Shown: positions 1 to 9,122 of the stretch, in pieces
Layout of the letters: every line of letters begins with the position of its first letter
Position numbering within the stretch: the first letter of the stretch is position 1
Notes under the pieces: model-generated
The model's input: the letters and a program-made list of their open reading frames with translations, nothing else
What the model was told of the DNA's origin: nothing
Database searches by the model: none
Translations under genes and position numbers: made by a program
Assembly: GCF_002909255.1 (NCBI RefSeq)
Contig: NZ_PIOB01000001.1
Coordinates: 992,001-1,056,000, forward strand
Length of the DNA: 64,000 nucleotides
Direction of reading: 5' to 3'
From: Arenibacter hampyeongensis
GTDB taxonomy: Bacteria > Bacteroidota > Bacteroidia > Flavobacteriales > Flavobacteriaceae

Positions 1-1935
1 TATGTTTTTAAGGGAGGGGAAGATTTGAAATATAAGGATATGTCGGGGGTTTGGACAGTAAAGGATACGCTGATTTCAGGAGCTACTGCCATGGCCGATC
101 TGGACAATGACGGCGATATGGACTTGATAATCAATACCCTTAACAGTCCTGCCGCGTTGTATATTAACAAAACGGACGACAAGGCCAACTATTTAAAATT
201 GAGGTTTAATTATATCGCTAAGAATGAGTTTGGTATTGGTACCAAAGTCTATGCTTATCTGAATGGGGAATTACAGTACAAGGAATTATATACCGTTCGG
301 GGATTCCAAGCCTCATCGGAACCAATGGTTCATTTTGGTTTTGGAAAGCAGGAGAAGATTGATTCCTTAAAAATAGTTTGGCCAAATAGGACCTATCAGG
401 TTTTAAAAGAGGTTGCAGTAAACCAAACCTTGATTGTTTCCCCGGAAAACGCCCGGCCTTTCAATTATAATTCGCTAAGGCCATTTTCAAAAAGGATATT
501 TAATAAAGTTGAAGGAAACTTGGGCATCAATTTCACACATGAAGAAGATAATTATTTGGATATCAATAGACAAAAACTAATTCCCTATCAAATATCTGAC
601 CGTGGTCCTGCCTTGGCTATAGGTGATATGAACGCTGATGGAAAAAATGATATATTTTTTGGAGGCTCCAAATACATTCCGTCAAGAATATTTCTACAGG
701 GAGATTCCACCTATTTGGAAAAAAGGATTGCAAATATTGCAAACGACTCCATAAAGGAAGATGTTGTCGCCATTATAGCGGACCTGAATAATGATGGGAA
801 GGACGACCTTTTTATAGGTAGTGGAGGGGCTGATTTTTACAATGAGATGGCTCCCTTAACGGATAGCTATTATCTTCAAAATAAATCGGGTTTTGAGGCA
901 AGTGAATTACCTGAGTTTTTTGAAAATGCGGCAGTAATAAGGGAATGCGATTTTGACAATGATGGTGATCTGGATTTATTTGTTGGCAATAATGCCATAA
1001 CCAACGATTTTGGCAATATCCCAAATTCCTATTTGCTGAGGAACGATCAAGGTAGGTTCTCCATCGTGGAAAATAGGGAACTGCAAAAGGCCGGAATGGT
1101 TACGGATGCGGTCTGGAGCGATTTTGATAATGACGGAATACTGGATTTAATAGTTGTGGGGGAGTGGATGTCGCCAAAATTCTATAAAAACAACAAGGGT
1201 CAGTTAACGGAGCAAATGCTATTGGATAATTCCTATAGTGGATTATGGGAATGCATAATACCCTTTGATATTGACAAGGACGGAGATCTGGATTATCTAC
1301 TGGGAAACTGGGGGAACAACACCAAGTTCAAGGCCTCACATGATTATCCCATGAAAATGTTTTATTCGGACTTCGATCAGAACGGGAGTACCGAGACCAT
1401 TGTGGCCACCGAAAAAAATGGCATGTATTATCCTTTGGAAGGTCTGGACGAACTTTCCGCCCAAATGGTAGGCCTGAGAAAGAAGTTTACCACCTATAAA
1501 GCCTTTGCAGGAAAACCCATAACCGGGATTTTAGATCAAAAGGCCTTTAAAGGTAGCACTGTCCTAGAAGTTAATACCCTACAATCCGGTTATTTACAGA
1601 ATAATGGTGACAAATATTCCTTTGTTCCCTTTAAGGCGGAACTGCAGGTTGCTCCTATAAGAGCCTTTTTAGAGTATGACTTTGATAAGGACGGAAGTAC
1701 AGAGATTTTGGCAGCAGGAAACTATTTTGGAATCAAACCCTATCACGGGAGGTTGGATTCTTTTTCAGGAGCCTTGATAAAAAATGAAAATGATGTAATT
1801 TTGGGCAACAAAATAGGCCTGGATCTGCAATTGAAGTCGGTAAGACATTTAAATATAATAGATTTGAACGGTAGACCCTATTTGTTGGTCACCTACAATA
1901 ACGATCGGACCCAGGTATATGACATTGGCGAATAG
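1..1935 (+). CDS. FG-GAP/VCBS repeat protein with ASPIC/UnbV domain (5' end outside window)
   Basis: The reading frame is open to the left edge of the window, so this is the C-terminal ~645 residues of a longer protein. At least eight calcium-binding-type FG-GAP/VCBS repeats are visible, each with a core such as DLDNDGDMDL, DMNADGKNDI, DFDNDGDLDL or DIDKDGDLDY. A short ASPIC/UnbV-like segment lies early in the visible part (FGIGTKVYAY ... VHFGFGKQEKIDSLKIVWPN). Bacteroidota proteins of this family are about 1,100 residues, secreted or surface-attached, and often found beside SusC/SusD-type genes; I expect a beta-propeller adhesin-like or carbohydrate-binding role, but the substrate is unknown. 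It is followed after 224 bp by a PAP2/haloperoxidase lipoprotein on the same strand. A TTG at 25 and an ATG at 40 could be mistaken for starts, but upstream codons continue in frame. Confidence 0.9.
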   Translation, partial: YVFKGGEDLKYKDMSGVWTVKDTLISGATAMADLDNDGDMDLIINTLNSPAALYINKTDDKANYLKLRFNYIAKNEFGIGTKVYAYLNGELQYKELYTVRGFQASSEPMVHFGFGKQEKIDSLKIVWPNRTYQVLKEVAVNQTLIVSPENARPFNYNSLRPFSKRIFNKVEGNLGINFTHEEDNYLDINRQKLIPYQISDRGPALAIGDMNADGKNDIFFGGSKYIPSRIFLQGDSTYLEKRIANIANDSIKEDVVAIIADLNNDGKDDLFIGSGGADFYNEMAPLTDSYYLQNKSGFEASELPEFFENAAVIRECDFDNDGDLDLFVGNNAITNDFGNIPNSYLLRNDQGRFSIVENRELQKAGMVTDAVWSDFDNDGILDLIVVGEWMSPKFYKNNKGQLTEQMLLDNSYSGLWECIIPFDIDKDGDLDYLLGNWGNNTKFKASHDYPMKMFYSDFDQNGSTETIVATEKNGMYYPLEGLDELSAQMVGLRKKFTTYKAFAGKPITGILDQKAFKGSTVLEVNTLQSGYLQNNGDKYSFVPFKAELQVAPIRAFLEYDFDKDGSTEILAAGNYFGIKPYHGRLDSFSGALIKNENDVILGNKIGLDLQLKSVRHLNIIDLNGRPYLLVTYNNDRTQVYDIGE

Positions 1936-2159
1936 GAGTCCTAATATGGCTATTCTATTCTAAAAGGGATATTTTGGAGTTAAAATGAGGTGAAGAATTA
2001 TTTGAATAATAAATTTAAAATGAAATGGACCATTCCTATTCTTGATATCTACTAAGGGGTTTAAGAGTAAAATCCCAAATTCATGAACACGGTATAAAAA
2101 CAATACAAAAGGTTATAATTAATTACATCTGCCTTTTATAAGCAAATAAGTATAAACTG

Positions 2160-3506
2160 ATGAAACAATATTTAAGATTAATTCTATTATTTGCAATAAT
2201 AGTCTCCTGTGATAAAAAGGAGGAGCCAATTGTTATTGCTCCCCAGGATCTGCACAATTCCATACACAAGGTTACCGAAGTTATGATCCATGATATTTTT
2301 TCGCCTCCAGTGGCAAGTAGAATTTTTGCATATCCCAATATTGCGGCTTATGAGATTATAGCGCTTAACAATGAGGAATACAAGTCTTTGGTTGGACAGG
2401 TAACGGATTTGACACCTATCCCGGCACCTGGGATGGACAAACCTATCAATTATCAAATGGCTGCCCTAATTGCGCATATGGAAATAAGCAAGCGTTTAAT
2501 TTTTTCGGAAGACAAGATTGAGGTATATCGAGATAGTTTGTACGCTAATTGGCAGGATAAAAATTTGACCCTATTCAATAATTCCAAGGAATATGGTCTA
2601 GAGGTTGCAAAGCATATAGGGGACTGGTTGGATAAGGATAATTACAAACAGACGAGAACGATGCCCAAATTTACCATCAATACGGACGACACCTCGCGTT
2701 GGCAGCCAACACCGCCAGCTTATATGGATGGTATAGAACCACATTGGAGCAAAATTAGACCTTTCGTTATAGACTCGGCCAATCAATTTGTACCTGCTCC
2801 ACCGCCAATATTTTCCATGGAATTGGGTTCCGATTTCTATAAAGAGGTAAAAGAGGTCTATGATATAAGCAACGAGATTACCTCAAAAGGGGATACTTCC
2901 GAAGAAATTGCCATTGCAAAGTTTTGGGATTGTAACCCTTATGTCTCCGTAACAAGGGGTCATTTAATGTTTGCAACCAAAAAAATTACTCCAGGGGCAC
3001 ACTGGATCGGGATTACCAAAATTGCTTGTGAAAAAACAAATTCCGATTTTGATCAAACGGTATTTGCCTATACCAAGACCTCAATGGCCATAGCCGATGC
3101 CTTTATAAGTTGTTGGGATGAAAAATACCGATCTAATCTTATACGTCCCGAAACGGTAATAAATCAGTATATAGATGAGAATTGGCAGCCAGTATTGCAA
3201 ACACCGCCTTTTCCGGAATACACAAGTGGACATTCTGTGGTTTCCGGTGCTGCGGCCACTGCCTTGACCAGTATTTTTGGGGATAATTTTTCTTTTGATG
3301 ATGATACGGAAATACCTTATGGCTTGCCAATAAGAAGTTTTACATCATTTAATCAGGCTGCAGATGAAGCGGCTATTAGCCGCATGTATGGTGGGATCCA
3401 TTATAGGGCTGCTGTGGAAATTGGGGTAGGACAGGGTAGAAACTTGGGTAAATTTATTGTGGAGAAACTTGAAATGAAAGCAGAAAAATCCCTGGTATCC
3501 AAATAA
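2160..3506 (+). CDS. Vanadium-dependent haloperoxidase-like PAP2 superfamily lipoprotein
   Basis: A 448-residue exported protein with a type II signal peptide; the lipobox Cys follows IIVSC at about residue 17. The acid-phosphatase/vanadium-haloperoxidase signature is present in order: Lys322 six residues before Arg329-Pro330, then a TSGH motif (355-358), then SR plus five residues plus His414. In the family these residues bind vanadate or phosphate. Two positions deviate from the consensus: Pro is replaced by Thr in PSGH, and the Asp three residues after the last His is Ala. The family includes vanadium chloro/bromoperoxidases and phosphatases, and sequence alone does not decide between halide oxidation and phosphoester hydrolysis. 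The FG-GAP protein lies just upstream on the same strand, a pairing that suggests a shared extracytoplasmic role. ATG start after an A-rich leader. Confidence 0.85.
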   Translation: MKQYLRLILLFAIIVSCDKKEEPIVIAPQDLHNSIHKVTEVMIHDIFSPPVASRIFAYPNIAAYEIIALNNEEYKSLVGQVTDLTPIPAPGMDKPINYQMAALIAHMEISKRLIFSEDKIEVYRDSLYANWQDKNLTLFNNSKEYGLEVAKHIGDWLDKDNYKQTRTMPKFTINTDDTSRWQPTPPAYMDGIEPHWSKIRPFVIDSANQFVPAPPPIFSMELGSDFYKEVKEVYDISNEITSKGDTSEEIAIAKFWDCNPYVSVTRGHLMFATKKITPGAHWIGITKIACEKTNSDFDQTVFAYTKTSMAIADAFISCWDEKYRSNLIRPETVINQYIDENWQPVLQTPPFPEYTSGHSVVSGAAATALTSIFGDNFSFDDDTEIPYGLPIRSFTSFNQAADEAAISRMYGGIHYRAAVEIGVGQGRNLGKFIVEKLEMKAEKSLVSK

Positions 3507-3576
3507 CACCAAGAATCAAATACATTAGTGCTCCTGTAATATTCAAGATTCATATAGCCGGATAAAATTATAATTC

Positions 3577-4473
3577 GTGAGAAACAAAACTATTTACTTT
3601 GTCGCTTTCCTTCTTCTGATATCCTTGGTTTGGTATCTTTTTTTAAAACCCTATGATTATTCGGTCTCCATTAGATCCAAGACATTCCCAGGAACCATAA
3701 ATCAAAGTATAAAATTATGGGGCAATGCGAATAAAAATACGATGTTGTTGAAACAAAAGGATTTTTTGAATATTGACCAGCAGCTGTCATTTAATGATAC
3801 CATTCTCCAATATCAGTGGAGAATCACTCCCATTAATGACTCTACCTCCAATATAAATGTATACATAAAGGATGTTAATCATAGTTTAATGAATAAATTG
3901 AGCATTCCTTTTTCCGACACCAATTTTGAAAAAAGGACCAAAAGGACCATTATTGACTTTAACAATTTGTTGAATGATCATATTGAAAAGTTCAGGGTTA
4001 CCGTGTTGGATTCCATGCAACAATTGCCTGAAACCTATTGTGCCTATATCCCTTTAAAAGCTTCCCAGCTTTCCAAAGCACAGGGAATGATGCAAAATTA
4101 TCCGATGCTCAGTACTGTCCTCGTTAATAATAATGTGGAATTAAATGGAAGACCATTTTTGGAAATCACCGATTGGAATAGGGAGGTGGACAGTATTTCC
4201 TTTAATTTTTGTTATCCAATAATAAAAAGTGATAGCCTGCCACAAAATGGAATCATAAAGTACAAAAAGGTTAATAGTTTTAGAGCCTTAAAAGCAATAT
4301 ACAATGGAAATTATATTACTTCTGACCGCGCCTGGTACGCTTTGTTGGACTATGCCCAGATGAACGGGATAAAAGTCTTGGAAACACCAGTTGAGGTGTT
4401 TTTTAATAACCCAAATATTGGGGGAAATGAAATAGAATGGATAGCAGAGATATATATGCCTTTAAAAGAATAA
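3577..4473 (+). CDS. Membrane-anchored SRPBCC/GyrI-like effector-binding domain protein
   Basis: A 298-residue protein starting at GTG. One N-terminal transmembrane segment (residues ~5-23) ends in FLKPYDYSV, then a polyketide-cyclase/START-like (SRPBCC) region runs to about residue 140. The C-terminal half (about 150-298) looks like the AraC effector-binding or GyrI-like fold, ending in EIEWIAEIYMPLKE as such domains do. No DNA-binding domain is present, so this is not a transcription factor by itself; proteins of this build probably bind a small hydrophobic ligand on the outer face of the inner membrane. The next gene starts one base after its stop, indicating an operon. The domain assignment is from fold-level resemblance and is moderately sure. 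Confidence 0.7.
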   Translation: MRNKTIYFVAFLLLISLVWYLFLKPYDYSVSIRSKTFPGTINQSIKLWGNANKNTMLLKQKDFLNIDQQLSFNDTILQYQWRITPINDSTSNINVYIKDVNHSLMNKLSIPFSDTNFEKRTKRTIIDFNNLLNDHIEKFRVTVLDSMQQLPETYCAYIPLKASQLSKAQGMMQNYPMLSTVLVNNNVELNGRPFLEITDWNREVDSISFNFCYPIIKSDSLPQNGIIKYKKVNSFRALKAIYNGNYITSDRAWYALLDYAQMNGIKVLETPVEVFFNNPNIGGNEIEWIAEIYMPLKE

Positions 4474-4474
4474 A

Positions 4475-5332
4475 ATGAAAAAATACTTTTTTTTGCTGCT
4501 CTGGGTCATTGTTGTGGGGTGTACCCATAATTATGGACAATTGACATATGTCACCAAACTTCCCCATAAACTAACGGAGAATTCGGGAATGTTCCCAGCC
4601 AAGGATTCTACACTTTGGTTCGTTATGGATAGAGGTAATCCCAATAAAATTTATCAGGCAAATTATGAAGGTGATCTTTTAAAGGAACTAAGGGTAAAAA
4701 ATGCCAAAAATCACGATTGGGAAGATTTGGCCAGCGATGGCAATAATGTATTTATAGGGGATTTTGGAAATAATAGTAACGACCGGAAAAATTTGGCCAT
4801 CTATAAGATACCAAATCCCAATACTGCAAAAGGAGATGATATTGAGGCGATAAAGATTGAATTTAATTATCCTGAACAGAAGGATTTTCCTCCAAAAAAG
4901 AAAAAATTGCTTTTTGATGCCGAGGCCTTTTTTTATCATCAAAATAATTTCTACATAGTAACAAAAAATAGGACACAACCCTTTAATGGGGAAGCGTTGC
5001 TATATAAAGTTCCGGCCATAAAGGGGAAACACCAGGCCCAATATTTGGGTTCGTTTGTTCCGCCTAAAGGAAAGATAAATGGGCAAGTGACATCAGCAGA
5101 TATTTCCCCTGATGGTAAAACCATAGTGCTCTTGGGTAATGGCACCTTATGGGTGTTCAGGGATTTTACCATGGATAATTTCCTTTCTACGGGAACCTTA
5201 AAAACCATAGACTTAGGGGTGTATACGCAATTGGAATCCGTTTGCTTTACCGATAACAATACCTTATTGCTTTCGGATGAGGAGTCCGCAAAAACGGGAA
5301 GAAATCTATATTCTTTTGTGTTGGGCAATTAA
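4475..5332 (+). CDS. Propeller-like secreted lipoprotein, function unknown
   Basis: A 285-residue protein with a lipoprotein signal peptide (VIVVGC, Cys at residue 16). Repeated beta-rich segments such as DWEDLASDG, FIGDFGNN, LFDAEAFFYH and SADISPDGKTIVLLG resemble six-bladed propeller or esterase-like families that bind ligands in the periplasm or at the surface. No catalytic motif was recognised. It starts one base after the stop of the GyrI-like gene and is presumably co-transcribed with it. It converges with the large metallophosphoesterase gene 28 bp downstream, and no clear terminator hairpin is visible in that gap. Confidence 0.7.
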   Translation: MKKYFFLLLWVIVVGCTHNYGQLTYVTKLPHKLTENSGMFPAKDSTLWFVMDRGNPNKIYQANYEGDLLKELRVKNAKNHDWEDLASDGNNVFIGDFGNNSNDRKNLAIYKIPNPNTAKGDDIEAIKIEFNYPEQKDFPPKKKKLLFDAEAFFYHQNNFYIVTKNRTQPFNGEALLYKVPAIKGKHQAQYLGSFVPPKGKINGQVTSADISPDGKTIVLLGNGTLWVFRDFTMDNFLSTGTLKTIDLGVYTQLESVCFTDNNTLLLSDEESAKTGRNLYSFVLGN

Positions 5333-5360
5333 GGTACTGCAAAAAGTGTGCAGATTGATA

Positions 5361-8300
5361 TCAGAATCCAAAACCTACACCGATGGAAAATCTTGGGCCA
5401 TCAACACTATTGAACATGGCTACCCTCGCAGTCATCACATCCGCCCCGTTAAGGAAAAAACCTCCTCCATATGAGTTGTGCCACTGATCGGAATTTTCGT
5501 TGGGAGTCCAGACCCTTCCGTAATCAAAACCTCCATATATCCCAACTGTAACCGGCAATAATCCTGTTTTTAAGCTTTTTAGACTATACCTAAGGTCTGT
5601 ATTCTGGTAATAACTGGTCTTTCCGGAAAATCGCTGATTTCTAAAGCCTCTAAGGCCATCTATCCCACCTATACTGGCTGCCTGGTAAAATTCGTAATCG
5701 TCCCCTATATTAAAATTGGCCTTCCATTTTGTAGCGAGGACCAACCTGCCATTGGACACCAATTTATAATCAAAGGAAAGACTCGGAACTATATAGGCAT
5801 AGGCCTCTCCCTGGTTCTCCAAACTGGCCTTGTATCCTATGAGTAGTCCAGTTGTCATTCCCATGGTAGGGAAGGCGGCATTGTCCAAATTTTCGTAGGT
5901 GTATTCGGCGTCCAGCCCAATAAAACTGTTTCTGCTCTCTTCTCCGTTGGCCAGGTAGAAGGTATTCACGAACCTATCTTCGGTTTCTTCCACTTCCAAG
6001 CTTTCATAAGAAATTCCAGTTCTGAATTTTGCCCCCAGCTGTCCACGCCAAACCAAAGAGGGAGTAAAACTTAAGTTTTGAATTTTCACCCTATTGTAAT
6101 CCATCTCCAATGTATCGTCAAAATTTTCGGTCTCATTCCCAATTCCAAAAAAGTTAATGCTAAAATTGGGGCTGGTAAAACGGGCAGTAAGCTCCAAGTT
6201 CCAGTTGTCCAGAATATGGGCAAACTCTCCTTTGTAGCCCAACTCAAAGCCATTAGTGGCAAAATAATAGGCGGCATTGTAATTGTGTTGGGTTGTATAA
6301 GGGTTTTGCCGTAGTCCATAAAAAGTATTTGTAGCATTAAATCCAAGCTTCATGCCGTCATCGGGATTGAATCCTATGGTCGGGATTATCTGGCGTGTAC
6401 TGTTCCTGAGTTTAAGCGGTTGATAAGTGTTGGTTTCGTAATCGTTGGTAAGTCTTAACTTTGCTCCCTTTATTTTCTTGAACGTGTTTTTTTTGGACCT
6501 ATGGTCATAAATCCAAGTATTGCTACCTTCGGATATATCATAAACATCGTTGTTCTGTCCGCCAATAAGTCTAATTTTTATTTTATTGCCCTTACCGCCT
6601 GCCACTTCGAAGATATCATCATCGTCCAAACCATAGACCCATATTTCTTGGGTGATATTACGGTTAAATTTCTTCTGAAAGAATAGCTTTTCCTTTTTTC
6701 CACCTATGTTTCTATAAGCTTTTATTTCTACTTCTTGGTCGGACAAATTGTTGATTTGAAACCAATCGTCCTTATCGGTTCCTTTTATGACAGCATATTT
6801 ATTGATTGCCAAAAAGTAATCATCGGCAATTTTGGAAAGGTCTTTGATCCGGGATATAAGTATCGTCTTTAAGTTAAGGATATTTTCGTCCAAAATTTCT
6901 TGGGGGAAAGCCCTAAAGGCCTCGTCTATTACGGCTGGGGTTAGGTTTTGCTGTATATAATATACCTCCTTCTCCCAATCCTCCTTTGTAGTTTGGGCCA
7001 ATAAGGTTACATCCAGGCCATAAGCACTCTTATTAAAGGCCGCCACATTTCTAATGTCATTATTAAATCCTTCCATCATTTGAAGGGCAGGAATTATTCT
7101 TGTTGCAATACCCATTAAGGCCCCATCTCCCCAAATGGAATACACCTGGTCCCGATCTCGAGGAATGGCCTCAAAAACAATCTTTCCGGTTTCCTTGTCC
7201 TTGACTTCGCCCCAGCGCCATTGATCGTCATGTCTATCCCAATCGCCTATGACCATGTCAAACAAGCGCGTCCTTAAGTATCTATCCGTATTGACAATAT
7301 ATTTTTCGTCCTGTTTTAATTTATCGATCATATCCCAGGTACTTTCAATCTTATTGGTATAGCCAAAACTGCCCAATTCCCCATGGCCGTCGCCCACCTG
7401 TTCTTCAAAAATGTAAAGCTCATCCCCAAATTCTCCATTAAATTCTGCCAAGGCTTGTTGTTTTGGGATATAATATAATTTTGGATTGGTATGGTAGAGG
7501 TCTATTGCGTCGGAGAGGGTTCCCACGGTTAGAAGGCCGTATGGCAGGGCCCCGGTATAAAAATCCATTAGAAGTTTCTCCGTATACGTATCCTCGAATT
7601 CTCCAATTACATATTTATCTTTAAAAGCCATGGCCTGTAGGTATACCTCCGCACTTTTTTTAACCGCTCTCATTACGTATTCCTTTCCATTCTTATCGGA
7701 TAACCGCAAGGATTTGGATTGGTTGCCCCCTCCTTTACGGACGGGTTTTAAACCGCCATAAAGCGTATCCAGGCGAAGGGTGGGGGCTTTTACTTCCATG
7801 CCGTAGTATTTCCTATACCTTTCGCCCCAAATAGTTTTGAAAAAATTACTTTTTTCAATATCGTGCTTAGAGTAAACAGATGCTTTTACCTCTTTTGGGA
7901 AATCTTTGTAGTTATATGTGTAATTTTCGTTTCTATCCGGCGGCAGTACTTGTGTACAAAATAGAAGGTCAGAATCATTATTTTGCCCAACCCCATAATA
8001 TCTTACTTGGGAGGAACCGTCATTGTACACCTTTAGTTCTGCAAAACCCATTCTTCCCGTAGAGAATTTAGTGCCGTTCAACAATCTAGTAGCTCCTTCC
8101 TTGGCCCCAGAGCCACTTACGATCTGGGGGATATTGTCCTCCACGATGTATTGTAGGGAATGTTCGTGTCCTGAGGTCAATATAACCTTCTCAGAATACT
8201 GCGCTATGGTTACCAGACGATTCCTTAATTCCGTATATCTTTTATTTTGGAGATCGGCGTAGGATGCGCCACTTGTTTTTCTTAAAAGATTTACAAAAGA

Positions 8301-9068
8301 ACCTATAATAGGGAGGGGAAAATTGCCGCCAACAGGGTTTAAATGAAGTTTTGCCGAATACTGACCACCATGTGGCCCATAGCTGAACATGGGATGGTGT
8401 AAGGCCAATATGGTAGTTCTGTCACGGTTTTTTTTGATAAGGCTTTCAAGTTCCTCAAAAAAGGTTGCGCGATCTTTTATTTCGCATTTATCGTTCATGC
8501 TAGGGTGCTTGTCCCAATTGGTCAAGTACCATTCCGTATCAATGGCGATAAGTACCAATTCATCATTGATATCTATTTTCTCAATAGGGCAACCATCTTC
8601 AGGAAAAAAGACATCTTTGCTATTCAATTGTTTCTGGATGTATTTTTGTTGTCTTTCCAGCCCTTCCTGCCCTTCATTGTACCAATCATGGTTTCCAGGA
8701 ATAAATATGGGATTGCCCTTAAACCGGGCGAGGGTCACAAGTTGCGCATCCAGATTGTTTTTAGCTTCCAGATAGGCCTGGGTGGAATCCTTTTTGTTTG
8801 GCATTCCGGCTGGGTAGATATTATCGCCCAAAAAGAGGGCAGTGCTATTCTTATCGGCTTTTTCCAAAGCCTTTTGGAAAGCTTTAAGCGCTTCACTTTG
8901 ATCATTCATGGGGGATTTCCCCGCATCCCCTATCAAATAAAAAGTGTGCAGTAAATCACTATCGCTTGGCATGTCCACAACTGTAGTACCTTCTGCATAT
9001 TTTGTTTTATTGGTGGCACAGCCTACCAAAAAAACAAGGATCAGTATAAGTTGGTAATGTTTCCTCAT
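5361..9068 (-). CDS. Metallophosphoesterase with kinase-like middle region and C-terminal BamA-like beta-barrel
   Basis: A very long lipoprotein (1,235 residues from the preferred ATG at 9068; an in-frame start at 9089 would add seven residues before a normal signal peptide). The signal peptide ends in FLVGC. Residues ~45-300 carry calcineurin-like phosphoesterase motifs: LIGDAG, LGDNIYPAG, GNHDWYNEG, LALHHPMFSYG and SGHEHS. Residues ~440-650 contain a Gly-rich stretch, a basic strand (YVMRAVKK), a GDWDRHDDQW loop and a later PRDRDQVYS, an arrangement like atypical kinases of the HipA/CotH/Fam20 type. From about residue 890 to the end alternating strands form an outer-membrane barrel of the surface-antigen (BamA/D15) type with a terminal Phe, the usual BAM signal. 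The phosphoesterase and barrel are well supported; the kinase-like call is my inference. It is divergent from the HD-Pycsar gene with a 54-bp gap. Confidence 0.85.
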   Translation of the reverse strand: MRKHYQLILILVFLVGCATNKTKYAEGTTVVDMPSDSDLLHTFYLIGDAGKSPMNDQSEALKAFQKALEKADKNSTALFLGDNIYPAGMPNKKDSTQAYLEAKNNLDAQLVTLARFKGNPIFIPGNHDWYNEGQEGLERQQKYIQKQLNSKDVFFPEDGCPIEKIDINDELVLIAIDTEWYLTNWDKHPSMNDKCEIKDRATFFEELESLIKKNRDRTTILALHHPMFSYGPHGGQYSAKLHLNPVGGNFPLPIIGSFVNLLRKTSGASYADLQNKRYTELRNRLVTIAQYSEKVILTSGHEHSLQYIVEDNIPQIVSGSGAKEGATRLLNGTKFSTGRMGFAELKVYNDGSSQVRYYGVGQNNDSDLLFCTQVLPPDRNENYTYNYKDFPKEVKASVYSKHDIEKSNFFKTIWGERYRKYYGMEVKAPTLRLDTLYGGLKPVRKGGGNQSKSLRLSDKNGKEYVMRAVKKSAEVYLQAMAFKDKYVIGEFEDTYTEKLLMDFYTGALPYGLLTVGTLSDAIDLYHTNPKLYYIPKQQALAEFNGEFGDELYIFEEQVGDGHGELGSFGYTNKIESTWDMIDKLKQDEKYIVNTDRYLRTRLFDMVIGDWDRHDDQWRWGEVKDKETGKIVFEAIPRDRDQVYSIWGDGALMGIATRIIPALQMMEGFNNDIRNVAAFNKSAYGLDVTLLAQTTKEDWEKEVYYIQQNLTPAVIDEAFRAFPQEILDENILNLKTILISRIKDLSKIADDYFLAINKYAVIKGTDKDDWFQINNLSDQEVEIKAYRNIGGKKEKLFFQKKFNRNITQEIWVYGLDDDDIFEVAGGKGNKIKIRLIGGQNNDVYDISEGSNTWIYDHRSKKNTFKKIKGAKLRLTNDYETNTYQPLKLRNSTRQIIPTIGFNPDDGMKLGFNATNTFYGLRQNPYTTQHNYNAAYYFATNGFELGYKGEFAHILDNWNLELTARFTSPNFSINFFGIGNETENFDDTLEMDYNRVKIQNLSFTPSLVWRGQLGAKFRTGISYESLEVEETEDRFVNTFYLANGEESRNSFIGLDAEYTYENLDNAAFPTMGMTTGLLIGYKASLENQGEAYAYIVPSLSFDYKLVSNGRLVLATKWKANFNIGDDYEFYQAASIGGIDGLRGFRNQRFSGKTSYYQNTDLRYSLKSLKTGLLPVTVGIYGGFDYGRVWTPNENSDQWHNSYGGGFFLNGADVMTARVAMFNSVDGPRFSIGVGFGF

Positions 9069-9122
9069 GTACATCAGTTTAGACATCAAAATTTTGTAAT
9101 TTGTGGGTCATAATTAACTCTT

